NCBI GenBank assembly: GCA_016875395.1
Contig: VGRF01000016.1
Coordinates: 1-64,000, forward strand
Source of the DNA: Deltaproteobacteria bacterium
GTDB lineage: Bacteria; Myxococcota_A; UBA9160; UBA6930
Direction: 5' to 3'
Length of the DNA stretch: 64,000 nt
Translations under genes and position numbers: made by a program
Shown: piece by piece, positions 1 through 8,799 of the stretch
Numbering within the stretch: the first letter of the stretch is position 1
How the letters are laid out: the number at the start of each line of letters is the position of its first letter
Notes under the pieces: model-generated
What the model was told of the DNA's origin: nothing
The model's input: only the letters and a program-made list of their open reading frames with translations
The model's database searches: none

Positions 1-1
1 G

Positions 2-790
2 GATCCGCCGGCGCCCACCGCGCCGCCGCGCGCGTGGGAAGTCGCGGTGGCCGGCCCCAGCGCCGCGCCTCGCGCGCTCGCCGCGCCCCGAGTCGTCGAG
101 CTCGCAAGCCTGTGGGCGGGTCCGCTGGCGGGGAGGTTGTTAGGGCTCGCGGGCGCGCGGGTGACGAAGGTCGAGAGCGCGCGGCGTCCCGACGGAGCGC
201 GTGCGGGCAACGCGCGCTTCTTCGATCTCCTCAACTCCGGCAAGCGGAGCGTCGCACTCGACTTTCACACCGCGAGCGATCGGCGCCGCCTCGCGGCGCT
301 GCTCGAGAGCGCAGACATCGTGATCGAGGGCTCGCGCCCGCGCGCGCTCCTGCAGCTCGGCATCCGCGCGGAGAGCTGGACGCGCGCGCGCCCCGGGCGC
401 GTCTGGCTCTCGATCACCGGATACGGGAGAGCGGCGCCGCAGGCGGACTGGGTCGCGTTCGGCGACGACGCAGCCGCGGCAGCCGGGCTCTGCTGGTGCG
501 TGCCGGAAGGTGCGCCGCTGTTCGTCGGCGATGCGATCGCCGATCCGCTCGCGGGTCTCGGCGGAGCCCTCGCGGCGCTGCGCTGCTGGCGCGCGGGCGA
601 GGGCGCGCTGCTCGACGTCGCGCTCGCGCGCTGCGCGGCGTGGTCGCTCGCGCAGGGCCCGCGCCTCGGCGCATCGCTCGCGCGCGGGCTCGAACCGCTT
701 CCACCACGCGTGCTCGCGTGCGAACGCGAGCGCGCGGCGCCGCTCGGCGCGCACACCGCGGAGCTGCTGCGCGAGCTTGCGACTCCGTGA
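2..790 (+). CDS. CoA-transferase family III (CaiB/BaiF) domain, 5' partial
   Basis: Family III CoA-transferases move CoA between carboxylic acids and acyl-CoAs. Visible family landmarks are VVELASLWAGPLAG at the domain start, FFDLLNSGKRSVALDF, IVIEGSRPRALLQLGI, VWLSITGYG and GDDAAAAAGL, the last near the region that carries the catalytic Asp in this family. The frame is open to the window edge and encodes a Pro/Ala-rich linker before the domain, so this is probably the second lobe of a longer two-lobed protein. A GTG at 47 is the first possible internal start but has no convincing ribosome site. The exact CoA donor and acceptor cannot be told. Confidence 0.75.
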   Translation, partial: DPPAPTAPPRAWEVAVAGPSAAPRALAAPRVVELASLWAGPLAGRLLGLAGARVTKVESARRPDGARAGNARFFDLLNSGKRSVALDFHTASDRRRLAALLESADIVIEGSRPRALLQLGIRAESWTRARPGRVWLSITGYGRAAPQADWVAFGDDAAAAAGLCWCVPEGAPLFVGDAIADPLAGLGGALAALRCWRAGEGALLDVALARCAAWSLAQGPRLGASLARGLEPLPPRVLACERERAAPLGAHTAELLRELATP

Positions 791-857
791 TGTTGCCGGC
801 GCTGTCGCGCGAGGGCTCAGACCCGATTCGCGACGGCCGCAGGGCTGCGCGGCGCGC

Positions 858-2312
858 TTACTTCTTCTCGATCTCTTTCACGCGGTCTTGGCCCACCTGG
901 CCCTCGCCGACGACGTAGCCGAGCGCGCGAAGCTGGTTCAGCTCCATCTCGTCGAGCTCGACCGACGCGCCCTCGCCCCAGGGCGCCTTGCGCCACGCAA
1001 ACGACTCATCGAGCTGAGTGCGGAGCTCTTCCGACCACGCGGGCGGGTTCTTGCGCAGGTTGCGCCGCTCACCCGGATCGGTCGCGAGGTCGTACACCTG
1101 CAGCGTCTCGTTCGCCTTCGCCTTGCTGTAGATCACGCGCTGCGTGTCGCGCTGAACTCCGACGAGCGGCTTCGGCTCCATCTCGATCTGGCCCCACACC
1201 TGATCGATGTAGGCGTGCGCAGGAGGCGCCTCCACGACCTCGCCGCGCGCGGCAGCCTGCATCATCGGCACGAGCGAGATGCCGTCGGTATCGGGCAGCG
1301 CCGGCAATCCCACGAGATCGAGCAGCGTCGGCCAGATGTCGACGTTGCGAACGAGCGAGTCGACCACGAGTCCGCCCTCGACGCGGAATGGCAGCTGGAA
1401 CATCAGCGGAACGTGGACGACTTCCTGATGGATGTCCGTCGCGTGGCCCTCGCGGCCGTGCTCGCCGAAGGCCTCGCCGTGGTCGGCCGCGATGACGACG
1501 ATCGTGCGCTTGCTGAGGTCGAGCGTGTCGAGCGTCGAGATCAGCGCCGCGATGTTTCGATCGGTCCAGTGGATCGAGCGGTCGTAGACGTTCGCGATCG
1601 TCGCGTCGCCGAACTTCTGCTCCGCGGCCGCGTCGTCGTAGACGTACTGGTGCACGTCCATGTAATGGAGGTAGAGCAGGAACTTCTCGCGCTGGTTGGT
1701 CTTGAGGAACTCGATCGCGGAGAGCGTCACGTCCTCGTCGGTGCCTGCGAGCTGCGCCTCGGTGCGGCCCTTGCGCTCGACGTGCGCCGCGTCGGTACGC
1801 GGCATCGGCTTGAGGTACAGGTCGAAGCCCTGCTGAAAGCCGAAGTTCGAGGACACCCAGCCGTTTCGGAAGATGCCCGCGGTCGTGTAGCCAGCCTTCG
1901 AGAAGAGCTCCGCCGGCATCACCGCGGAGTCCGGCAGCGCGTGATCGAAGCGGGTCACGCCGGAGCGCTGCGGAAACAGGCCGGTCCACAGCGACGCCAT
2001 CGAGCACTTCGTCCAGCTCGACTGCGACTGCGCGCGCGCGAAGCGCACGCCGTTGTCGGCGATCACGTCCATGTTCGGGCTCGTCTCGCGCGCATAGCCG
2101 TAGCTCGAGAGGCGATCGGCACGGAGCGTGTCGATCAGCACGAACACGACGTTCACGTCCTGCCGCTCGCGCAGCTTCGCGAGGTCGCTCTCGATCGTGC
2201 CCACGTGCCGCGAAGCGCCGCGGATGTCGAACATCCAGACGAGAGTGCCGAGCACGAGCAGCCCCGCGAGCGCGAAGTAGGTCCAAGGCGAATCGATCAG
2301 ACGGCGCAGCAC
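858..2312 (-). CDS. Membrane-anchored sulfatase-superfamily hydrolase
   Basis: 484 residues from a GTG start. One N-terminal membrane segment (about residues 11-29) is followed by an alkaline-phosphatase-fold sulfatase domain. Metal-site motifs are VLIDTLRADRL (D61, D66) and ADHGEAFGEHG. The active-site loop reads SSWTKCSMASLWTGLFP. Aligned to the wTlPSxaSLxTG version of this loop, the nucleophile position is T101 and C103 takes the place of the usual Pro, so it is not the C-x-P-S-R motif matured to formylglycine. The enzyme could therefore be a phosphoester or phosphonate hydrolase rather than a true sulfatase. Transcribed away from the terminator at 2383-2412. Confidence 0.85.
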   Translation of the reverse strand: MLRRLIDSPWTYFALAGLLVLGTLVWMFDIRGASRHVGTIESDLAKLRERQDVNVVFVLIDTLRADRLSSYGYARETSPNMDVIADNGVRFARAQSQSSWTKCSMASLWTGLFPQRSGVTRFDHALPDSAVMPAELFSKAGYTTAGIFRNGWVSSNFGFQQGFDLYLKPMPRTDAAHVERKGRTEAQLAGTDEDVTLSAIEFLKTNQREKFLLYLHYMDVHQYVYDDAAAEQKFGDATIANVYDRSIHWTDRNIAALISTLDTLDLSKRTIVVIAADHGEAFGEHGREGHATDIHQEVVHVPLMFQLPFRVEGGLVVDSLVRNVDIWPTLLDLVGLPALPDTDGISLVPMMQAAARGEVVEAPPAHAYIDQVWGQIEMEPKPLVGVQRDTQRVIYSKAKANETLQVYDLATDPGERRNLRKNPPAWSEELRTQLDESFAWRKAPWGEGASVELDEMELNQLRALGYVVGEGQVGQDRVKEIEKK

Positions 2313-2382
2313 AGGGGCCTCCCAGCTCCGGCGTGAGTCGCCGAGCGCCGGGTGAGGTGACGAGCTCGCACCCCAAAAACCA

Positions 2383-2412
2383 CGAGGCGGCCACTCTCGC
2401 GAGTGACCGCCT
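2383..2412 (-). terminator. Rho-independent terminator of the minus-strand PEP-CTERM tail
   Basis: A 30-base hairpin with GAGGCGG/CCGCCTC outer arms and a nearly self-complementary interior (CACTC...GAGTG). Read on the minus strand it is followed by GTGGTTTTTGGGG, giving a T-run directly after the stem. It lies 41 bases past the stop codon at 2453 and is the mirror copy of the terminator at 2716-2745. Confidence 0.75.
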
Positions 2413-2452
2413 CGGGTTTCGAGTTCGAGAGCGAGCCGCAGCTCGCCTCGGG

Positions 2453-2564
2453 CTACTTCAGCTTGCGGCGGCCGACGGCCACCAGGCCGGCGATGCCCGC
2501 ACCGAGGAGCATCAGCGTGCCCGGCTCCGGCGCGTAGGTGAGGATGAGGAACGTGGGCGACACC
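2453..2564 (-). pseudogene. Orphan PEP-CTERM tail, left copy
   Basis: The minus strand encodes APEPGTLMLLGAGIAGLVAV followed by GRRKLK and a stop. This is a complete PEP-CTERM sorting signal: Pro-Glu-Pro, one hydrophobic helix and a basic end. Upstream, VGEAVSPTFLILTYA also matches the right-hand copy. Beyond the axis at about 2564 the frame only reads the antisense of the other copy, so the body of the secreted protein is missing. A 72-residue frame with a start codon exists but is probably not a functional gene. Confidence 0.7.
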
Positions 2565-2682
2565 GCCTCGCCGACGTTCCTGAAGCTCACGTACGCCGCG
2601 ACGCCGGAGCCGGGCACGCTGATGCTGCTCGGTGCTGGCGTGGCGGGCCTCGTGCTCGTGGGTCGCCGCAAGCTCCGCTAGG
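2565..2682 (+). pseudogene. Orphan PEP-CTERM tail, right copy
   Basis: The plus strand encodes TPEPGTLMLLGAGVAGLVLV followed by GRRKLR and a stop, preceded by SPTFLKLTYAA. It is the counterpart of the minus-strand tail, differing by a few residues and a two-residue insertion. There is no protein body upstream; the frame runs into the inverted copy. Like its partner it ends in a terminator, so this looks like the preserved 3' end of a PEP-CTERM gene. Confidence 0.7.
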
Positions 2683-2715
2683 GCCTGCTAGGCGATCACG
2701 CCTGATCCAAAGTGA

Positions 2716-2745
2716 GAGGCGGTCACTCGCGAGAGTGGCCGCCTC
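2716..2745 (+). terminator. Rho-independent terminator of the plus-strand PEP-CTERM tail
   Basis: Hairpin GAGGCGG...CCGCCTC, extended on both sides by AAAGTGA/TTCACTTT and followed by TTTTGC. It lies 34 bases after the stop at 2682 and 25 bases before the next gene, which it should insulate from read-through. Confidence 0.75.
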
Positions 2746-2769
2746 TTCACTTTTGCGGGGCCTGCTCGG

Positions 2770-4218
2770 ATGTTGATTCGCGGCTGCCAAGTCGATGGCG
2801 CGCACTGCGACGTGCGCGTCGATCCTGCCGCCGGCCGCATCGCGGAGATCGCGCGGCGGCTTGCCGCGCTCGCCGCTGAGCACGTCATCGAAGCGAGCGG
2901 CGGTGCGCTGCTCCCCGGGCTGAACGACCACCATGCGCATCTGTTCGCCACTGCCGCCGCTCTCGGCTCGGTTCGCTGCGGGCCTCCCCACGTGCGCGAC
3001 GCGCCAGCTCTGGCTGCGGCGATCTCGGCAGCGCGCGCGGGCGACGGCGGCTGGCTGCGCGGCGTCGGGTACCACGAGGCCGTCGCGGGCGCGCTCGATC
3101 GCCTCGCGCTCGACCGCATCGAGGACGCGCGGCCCGTGCGCGTGCAGCACCGCACCGGCGCGCTGTGGGTGCTGAACAGCGCCGCGATCGCGATGCTCGG
3201 CCTCGACGCCGGAGTCGACGCGCCGGGAGTCGAGCGCGATGCGGTAGGGCGCGCGACGGGGCGCCTGTTTCGTCTCGATGCGTGGCTTCGCGCGCGCATC
3301 GCGGAGTCGGCGCCCAGCGCGAGCTCCTCGCCGCGCAAGGCTCTGGAGCCGGCGCTGCGCGCGCTGTCGCAGCACTACGCGCGCTGTGGAGTCACCGGCG
3401 TGACGGACGCGGGCGCCGACAACGGCGCCTCGGCTCTCGCGGCCATCGCCGACGCTCAGCGAGCGGGCGATCTCGCGCAGCGTGTGCTCGTGATGGGAGA
3501 CGAGTCGTTGCCCGTCCTCGCGACGCCGGAGCTGTCGACGGGCGCCCTCAAGCTGCTGCTCGACGAGCGCGCGCTGCCAGACCTCGGCTCGCTCGTCGCA
3601 CGCATCGCCGCGGCGCACGCGCGCCGGCGCACGGTGGCCGTTCACTGCGTGACGCGCGTCGAGCTGCACTTCGCGCTCGCCGCGCTCGCCGAGGCTCGCG
3701 TGCTGCGCGGCGATCGCATCGAGCACGCCTCGGTCGCGCCGCCGGAGGCCGTGCGCGAAATCGCGCGGCTCGGCCTCACGGTCGTGACGCAGCCGAGCTT
3801 CGTGCTCGAGCGCGGCGACACCTATCTGGACGATGTCGACCCCACGGACCGCGCCTGGCTCTACCGCGCCCGCGTCTTTCTCGCGCAGCGAACTCCGCTC
3901 GCCGCTGGGAGCGACGCACCGTACGCCGAGCCCGACCCCTGGCGCGCGATGCGGGCCGCCTGCGAACGCCGCACTGCGGGCGGCGCCGCGCTCGGCAGCG
4001 CGGAGGCGCTCACGCCCGAAGAGGCGCTCGCGCTCTTCACAGCCCCGCTCGAAGCTCCCGGCAGCGCCCCGCCGCCTCTCGCGCCGGGTGCGCCCGCGGA
4101 CCTGTGCCTGCTGCGCGTGCCCTGGAGCGAAGCGAGACGCAACTTGCACGCAGATCTCGTCACCGGCACCTGGCGCGCGGGCCACCTTCTCTGGAACGAG
4201 GACGCGCCTCGCCCCTGA
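2770..4218 (+). CDS. YtcJ-type amidohydrolase (amidohydrolase 3 family)
   Basis: 482 residues. The metal-binding signature is LPGLNDHHAHLFA near residue 55, with later VAVHCVTRVELHFAL, GDRIEHASVAPPEA and AAGSDAPYAEPDPW. This is the order expected of metal-dependent TIM-barrel hydrolases of the YtcJ group. These enzymes hydrolyse C-N bonds in amides or cyclic compounds; the substrate is not predictable. No signal peptide, so cytoplasmic. It starts just after the terminator of the PEP-CTERM remnant and is followed by a long palindrome. Confidence 0.85.
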   Translation: MLIRGCQVDGAHCDVRVDPAAGRIAEIARRLAALAAEHVIEASGGALLPGLNDHHAHLFATAAALGSVRCGPPHVRDAPALAAAISAARAGDGGWLRGVGYHEAVAGALDRLALDRIEDARPVRVQHRTGALWVLNSAAIAMLGLDAGVDAPGVERDAVGRATGRLFRLDAWLRARIAESAPSASSSPRKALEPALRALSQHYARCGVTGVTDAGADNGASALAAIADAQRAGDLAQRVLVMGDESLPVLATPELSTGALKLLLDERALPDLGSLVARIAAAHARRRTVAVHCVTRVELHFALAALAEARVLRGDRIEHASVAPPEAVREIARLGLTVVTQPSFVLERGDTYLDDVDPTDRAWLYRARVFLAQRTPLAAGSDAPYAEPDPWRAMRAACERRTAGGAALGSAEALTPEEALALFTAPLEAPGSAPPPLAPGAPADLCLLRVPWSEARRNLHADLVTGTWRAGHLLWNEDAPRP

Positions 4219-4251
4219 CGTCGGGGGCGGGTGCACCGGGGTCGGCAACCG

Positions 4252-4307
4252 GGGACGTTCCGCAAGAAAGTAAAGCTGGGTTTCTTTACTTACTTGCGGA
4301 ACGTCCC
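4252..4307. repeat. Long intergenic palindrome (REP-like)
   Basis: 24-base arms, 4252-4275 and 4284-4307, match with a single mismatch around an 8-base loop; each arm opens with GGGACGTTCCGCAAG. No T-run follows, so it is not a classical terminator, although transcripts would form a very stable hairpin 33 bases after the amidohydrolase stop. Single long palindromes of this type resemble REPIN elements mobilised by RAYT transposases; no such transposase lies in the window. Confidence 0.75.
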
Positions 4308-4357
4308 TGCTCCGGGGCGCTTCCTCCGCCACCCGCCGCGAGTCACCTCAATCCCCG

Positions 4358-7300
4358 ATGCGCCGCGACTTCTCCTTCCCCGTGCTCGCGCTGTGCTTTC
4401 TGCTCTCGGGCTTCGCTGCGCTCGTCTATCAGACCGCGTGGACTCGCGAGTTCGCGTTCGTGTTCGGCACCTCCGAGCTGGCGATCGCGACCGTGCTGGC
4501 GGCCTACATGGCGGGGCTCGCAGTGGGCGCTGCGCTCGCCGGGCGGCTCGCGCCGCGCGTACGGCGCCCCGTTCTTGCGTACGGCCTGCTCGAGCTCGGC
4601 ATCGCGCTGGCGGCGCTCGCGGTGCCGCTGCTCGTGCAGGGCGCGACGGCGCTCTTGCTCGCATGGTTCGGCGAGCAGCCAGGCTTGCCCGACGCGCGCG
4701 GCGGAGCGATCTCGCTGTTCTACCTCGCCACCTCGTTCGCGATCCTGATGGTCCCGACGCTGTTCATGGGCGCGACGCTGCCGCTGCTCGCGCGCCACGC
4801 CGTCCGTAGCGATGCGGAGCTCGGCCCGCGCATCGCGTGGCTCTACGCGATCAACACCGCCGGCGCGGTGCTCGGCACCCTGACGACCGCGTTCGTGCTG
4901 CTCGACGCGCTCGGCTTGCGCGGCACGGTCTGGGTGGCGGTGGCGCTGAACGCCGGCGTGTTCGTGATCGCGGCGCTGCTCGCGCGCATCGCGCCGCTTC
5001 CCGAGAGCAGCGCGCCCGGCACCGCAGCCGCAGCGCAGGGCGCGCGCTGGATCCTCCCCTTGATCCTGCTCTCCGGCGCCGTCTCGTTCTCGTACGAAGT
5101 GCTGTGGACGCGCCTGCTCTCGCACCGCCTCGGCGCGAGCGTGTACGCCTTCGCGACGATGCTCGGGAGCTTCCTGCTCGGCATCGCGCTCGGCTCCGCG
5201 CTCGCCGCACGCTTTGCGCGTACGCCCGCGCAGGCTCGCGCCGGTTTCGCGTTCGCGCAGCTCGGCATCGCCGCGCTCTCGCTCGCCGCGTTCACGCTCG
5301 TGGACTCGCTGCCGGCATGGCTCGGCACGAACGTCGCGCTGCTGCCGAACGCCGCGGCCGGGTTCGCGTTGTTATTGCCTGCCGCGCTCTGCATCGGCGC
5401 GACCTACCCGCTCGCGGTGCGCGTCCACGCCGGCGGCGCGGCCGACGCCTCCGCAGCGAGCGCGCGCGTCTACGCGTGGAACACGGCGGGCTCGATCGCC
5501 GGCGCGCTCGGCGCCGCCTACTTCGCGCTGCCCGCGCTCGGCTTCACCGGCGTCGTGACGGCCTGCGTCGCGACGAGCCTCCTCCTCGCGCTGGCCGCTT
5601 CGTTGTTAGGGGATTCGCGCCTGCGGCTGGCGGGAGCGCTCGCCTCGCTCGGCTTCGTCGCGCTCGCGCTGCTGCCGCCGCGCGAGCCCGTGCACCTGCT
5701 CCACGCGACGCCGCTCGAAGCGCACGGCGAGATCTTCCCCGTCGTGTTCTCGGCCGTGGGCGAGAGCTCGAGCGTGCTCGTCACGCGCGACGAGATCGGC
5801 CGCTATCGCGTGCGCACCAACGGCCTCCCCGAGTCGCTCGTCGTCAGCAGCGAGGCCGACTTCGACATGGGCGCCTCGGCGCGCTGGATCGGCGGCCTGG
5901 CCTCGCTCGTGAGACCCGAGGCCGAGAGCATCGCCGTCGTCGGCCTCGGCGGCGGCCTCTCCGTCGAGGGCATCCCGCGCACGGTTCGCGACGTCCACGT
6001 GATCGAGCTCGAGCCCGAAGTCGTCGCCGCGAATCGCGCGCTCTCGCCGCATCGCGCCGTCGATCCCCTCGCAGACCCGCGCGTGCGCCTCTACGAGAAC
6101 GATGCGCGCAGCGCGCTGCTCCTCTCGGGCTTGCGCTTCGACGCGATCGTCGCGCAGGCCTCGCACCCGTGGACCGCGGGCGCGAGCCACCTCTACACGC
6201 GCGAGTTCTTCGAGCTCGTGCGCTCGCGCCTCACGAGTCGCGGCGTGTTCGTGCAGTGGATGGGGCCCGGCTTCGTCGACGAGACGCTGCTTCGCTCGAT
6301 CGTCGCGACGGTGCGCGCGGTGTGGCCGAACGTGCGCGTATACGACCCGTACGGCGCGCTGCTGTTCGTCGCCTCGAACGAGCCGCTCGCGAGCGCCGAG
6401 CAGAGCGTGCCGGCGCTGCTCGCGCGCGATGCGGAAGTGATGGCGCGCCTCGGCGTGATGTCGGCCGCGCACGCCGAGCTCTGGCTGCGCCTCGACGAGG
6501 CCGGGGCAGAAGAGTTTTCGCGCGGCGCCGCGGTCATTACGGACGACCGCAACCTGCTGCAAATGCGCTCGCCGGCGGTCGTCGCCGGCGGTACGTCGCT
6601 GCAGCAGCAACCGTCGGAGGCTCTCGCTCGGCTCGCGCCGCTGCGGCAGGTGCGCGGCGCCGCGGCGACCGCGCTCGTTGCTCGCGCTGCCGAGCAGGGC
6701 GCGCTCGCGCGCATCGGAGCGCTGCTGCCGCACGGCGGCGACGCGGCGGCGGAGCAGGGGATCGCGGCGCGCATCGCACTCATGCGCGGCCGGCAGCACG
6801 TCGCCGAGAACCGCCTCGCGCAGGCGCTCGCAACGAACGCGGGCGAGCCGCTCGCACGCTCGCTCGCGCTGCGCATGCAGCGCCGCTTCGGCGATTCCGC
6901 GAAGCTCGCGCCGCTGCTCGCGGGCGCCGACCCGTCAGACGGCGAGCGAGTTGTTACGGAGGCGCTAGCTGCGTCCGACCGCGGCGATCTCGCCGCGCTG
7001 CGCGCTCTCGACGCCGCGCTCGCCGCGCTCACGGGCGGCGACCCCTTCACGCCGGATGCGACGCTGCTGCGCGCGACGTGGCGCGTGAACGCGGGAGGCG
7101 ACGCCGAGCGGGCAGAAGCGCGCGCGCTGCTCGCGGGCCTGTTCGTCACGACCACGGGCAACACGCCGGCGCGCCTTCTCCTCGCCGAACTCGAAGATCG
7201 CGACCCCGTGCGCCGCGCCGCTCCGCTCCTGCGGATCGCGAGCGACAAGGCCTCGCCCCCGCTCACCGCGCACGAGGCCGCGCGCATCGAGGCGCTCGCC

Positions 7301-7393
7301 CGCACGCTGCCGAGCGGCGCGCCGGAGCTGATGGGCGCCCGGGAGCGCGTGATGGCCTACCTGGACCGTGCGGCCCGGGTGCCCTGGCGCTGA
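4358..7393 (+). CDS. Polytopic membrane protein fused to a spermidine-synthase-like domain
   Basis: 1011 residues. Residues 1 to about 450 hold many hydrophobic helices, beginning FPVLALCFLLSGFAALVYQ, a hallmark of the fused membrane/spermidine-synthase family. Residues about 515-690 form a Rossmann methyltransferase-like domain with VVGLGGGLSVEGI, VHVIELEPEVVAANRA, NDARSALLLS and ASHPWTAGASHLYTREFFEL. The last 300 residues are Ala/Leu-rich and helical, possibly TPR-like. Known members are often annotated as spermidine synthase, but the polyamine activity of the membrane-fused forms is largely unproven. Start chosen at 4358 because the hydrophobic N-terminus begins there. Confidence 0.8.
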   Translation: MRRDFSFPVLALCFLLSGFAALVYQTAWTREFAFVFGTSELAIATVLAAYMAGLAVGAALAGRLAPRVRRPVLAYGLLELGIALAALAVPLLVQGATALLLAWFGEQPGLPDARGGAISLFYLATSFAILMVPTLFMGATLPLLARHAVRSDAELGPRIAWLYAINTAGAVLGTLTTAFVLLDALGLRGTVWVAVALNAGVFVIAALLARIAPLPESSAPGTAAAAQGARWILPLILLSGAVSFSYEVLWTRLLSHRLGASVYAFATMLGSFLLGIALGSALAARFARTPAQARAGFAFAQLGIAALSLAAFTLVDSLPAWLGTNVALLPNAAAGFALLLPAALCIGATYPLAVRVHAGGAADASAASARVYAWNTAGSIAGALGAAYFALPALGFTGVVTACVATSLLLALAASLLGDSRLRLAGALASLGFVALALLPPREPVHLLHATPLEAHGEIFPVVFSAVGESSSVLVTRDEIGRYRVRTNGLPESLVVSSEADFDMGASARWIGGLASLVRPEAESIAVVGLGGGLSVEGIPRTVRDVHVIELEPEVVAANRALSPHRAVDPLADPRVRLYENDARSALLLSGLRFDAIVAQASHPWTAGASHLYTREFFELVRSRLTSRGVFVQWMGPGFVDETLLRSIVATVRAVWPNVRVYDPYGALLFVASNEPLASAEQSVPALLARDAEVMARLGVMSAAHAELWLRLDEAGAEEFSRGAAVITDDRNLLQMRSPAVVAGGTSLQQQPSEALARLAPLRQVRGAAATALVARAAEQGALARIGALLPHGGDAAAEQGIAARIALMRGRQHVAENRLAQALATNAGEPLARSLALRMQRRFGDSAKLAPLLAGADPSDGERVVTEALAASDRGDLAALRALDAALAALTGGDPFTPDATLLRATWRVNAGGDAERAEARALLAGLFVTTTGNTPARLLLAELEDRDPVRRAAPLLRIASDKASPPLTAHEAARIEALARTLPSGAPELMGARERVMAYLDRAARVPWR

Positions 7394-7419
7394 CGCGAGC
7401 CGCCTCGGCGGGCGAAGCG

Positions 7420-7449
7420 GCCAATCCGCGCCAGGCCAATCCGTGCCAG
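7420..7449. repeat. Two tandem 15-bp repeats
   Basis: GCCAATCCGCGCCAG is followed at once by GCCAATCCGTGCCAG (one mismatch). They lie in the gap between the membrane protein and the Rieske oxygenase, about 70 bases upstream of the latter's start. They could bind a regulator or be chance slippage. Confidence 0.5.
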
Positions 7450-7518
7450 ACCCCAAAAGGCCGGGGACGCGAGCGTGCGATCGCTGTGGAAACTTCCGCG
7501 TGGACGGAGGTTAACGCG

Positions 7519-8799
7519 ATGCCCACGCCGATGGAGAAGCAGCCGGAGCCGGCCCTCGAATACGTGCCGATTCCGAAGGAGCGCTACACGAGCGCCGAGT
7601 TCGCTCGGCGGGAGTGGGAGCGCATGTGGACTCGCGTTTGGCTGCTCGCGGGCCGCGAGCAGGACGCAGCGAAGCCGGGCGACTACTTCACGTTCGAGAT
7701 CGGCCCCGAGTCGGTGCTGGTCGTCAGGCAGCGCGATGGCTCGCTCGCCGCGCGTTACAACGTGTGCATGCACCGCGGCAATCGCCTGCGCGAGCCGGGC
7801 CGCGGCCACGCGGAAGAGTTCTCGTGCCTCTTCCACGGCTGGCGCTACGGCATCGACGGCAAGCTCGTCGCCGCGCTCGACCCGCACTGCTTCAAGCAGG
7901 GCGTCCCCGCAGAGAAGCTCTCGCTCGCGCCCGTGCGCTGCGAAACCTGGGCGGGCTTCGTGTTCGTGTGCCTCGATCCGAACGCGGCGCCGCTGCGCGA
8001 CTACCTCGGCGTCATCCCCGAGCACCTCGATCCCTACGGCTTCGCGAGCTGGAAGATCCAGTTTCACTGCACGATCGCGATCGACTGCAACTGGAAGACC
8101 TGCGTCGACGCGTTCAACGAGGCCTATCACCTCTCGGCGACGCACGCGTGGACGACCGAGTTCACCGACGACGTGCGCACCGTCTACGACTGTTACGACA
8201 AGCACACGCGCATGATCTTCCCCGAGGTGCAGGCGAGCCTGCGCCATACGGGCGCGGGCACCGTGACGCAGGGGATCAAGGACAACTTCCTGAAGCGCGT
8301 CGGCGTCGATGTCGAGAGCTTCCGCGGCGGCGAGCGAGAAGCGCGCGCGGCCTACGCCGAGGCGATTCGCAAGCTCGGCCCCTTGTTAGGGGCGGACTTC
8401 TCGCAGCTGAACGAGTCGCAGATGTGCGACGACTTCCACTACACGATCTTCCCCAACGTCACGTTCAACACGCACTCGATGTTCGTGTGGGTGTTCACGC
8501 ACCGGCCGCATCCGACCGACCCCAACAAGATGCTCTTCGACTTCTGGGACCTGCTGAACGCTCCGTCGCAGAACGTCCCGCGTCCCGAGACGCTCCACCT
8601 CGACGCCGCGAAGGGCGAGACGCTCACGGGCAAGTGCGGCGGCGGCGAGCTGATGGACGAGGACCTCTACAACCTCCCGCGCATCCAGCAGGGCATGAAC
8701 AGCGCCGCCTTCAAGGCGCTGCACCTGTGCACGCAGGAAGTGCGCATCCTCCATCACCACGACACGCTGATGAAGTACCTCGAGGGCCGCGTTGGCTGA
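7519..8799 (+). CDS. Rieske non-heme iron oxygenase, alpha subunit
   Basis: 426 residues. The Rieske [2Fe-2S] site is CMHRGNRL...CLFHGWRYG near residues 84-108 (C-x-H...C-x2-H). The mononuclear iron site is DAFNEAYHLSATH, fitting D-x2-N-E-x3-H-x4-H. These enzymes add oxygen to aromatic, steroid or other hydrophobic substrates using electrons from a ferredoxin. ATG 7519 is preceded by GGAGG at 7506-7510, which decides the start. The next gene overlaps its stop and encodes a Rieske ferredoxin, the likely electron donor. Confidence 0.9.
   Translation: MPTPMEKQPEPALEYVPIPKERYTSAEFARREWERMWTRVWLLAGREQDAAKPGDYFTFEIGPESVLVVRQRDGSLAARYNVCMHRGNRLREPGRGHAEEFSCLFHGWRYGIDGKLVAALDPHCFKQGVPAEKLSLAPVRCETWAGFVFVCLDPNAAPLRDYLGVIPEHLDPYGFASWKIQFHCTIAIDCNWKTCVDAFNEAYHLSATHAWTTEFTDDVRTVYDCYDKHTRMIFPEVQASLRHTGAGTVTQGIKDNFLKRVGVDVESFRGGEREARAAYAEAIRKLGPLLGADFSQLNESQMCDDFHYTIFPNVTFNTHSMFVWVFTHRPHPTDPNKMLFDFWDLLNAPSQNVPRPETLHLDAAKGETLTGKCGGGELMDEDLYNLPRIQQGMNSAAFKALHLCTQEVRILHHHDTLMKYLEGRVG

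Larger units (their letters stand above)
2383..2745. repeat. About 360-bp imperfect inverted repeat carrying two PEP-CTERM gene ends
   Basis: The two halves are mirror images around about 2564. Each half holds a PEP-CTERM tail, its stop codon and a terminator hairpin, reading outwards. The outer hairpins lie about equally far from the axis. The arms differ at many bases, including a two-codon indel before PEPGT, so the structure is not a recent perfect snap-back. Confidence 0.8.

Noticed and set aside
7420-7449. Short direct repeats as a possible CRISPR start
   Set aside because: Only two 15-base units with no spacer between them; no cas gene is nearby.
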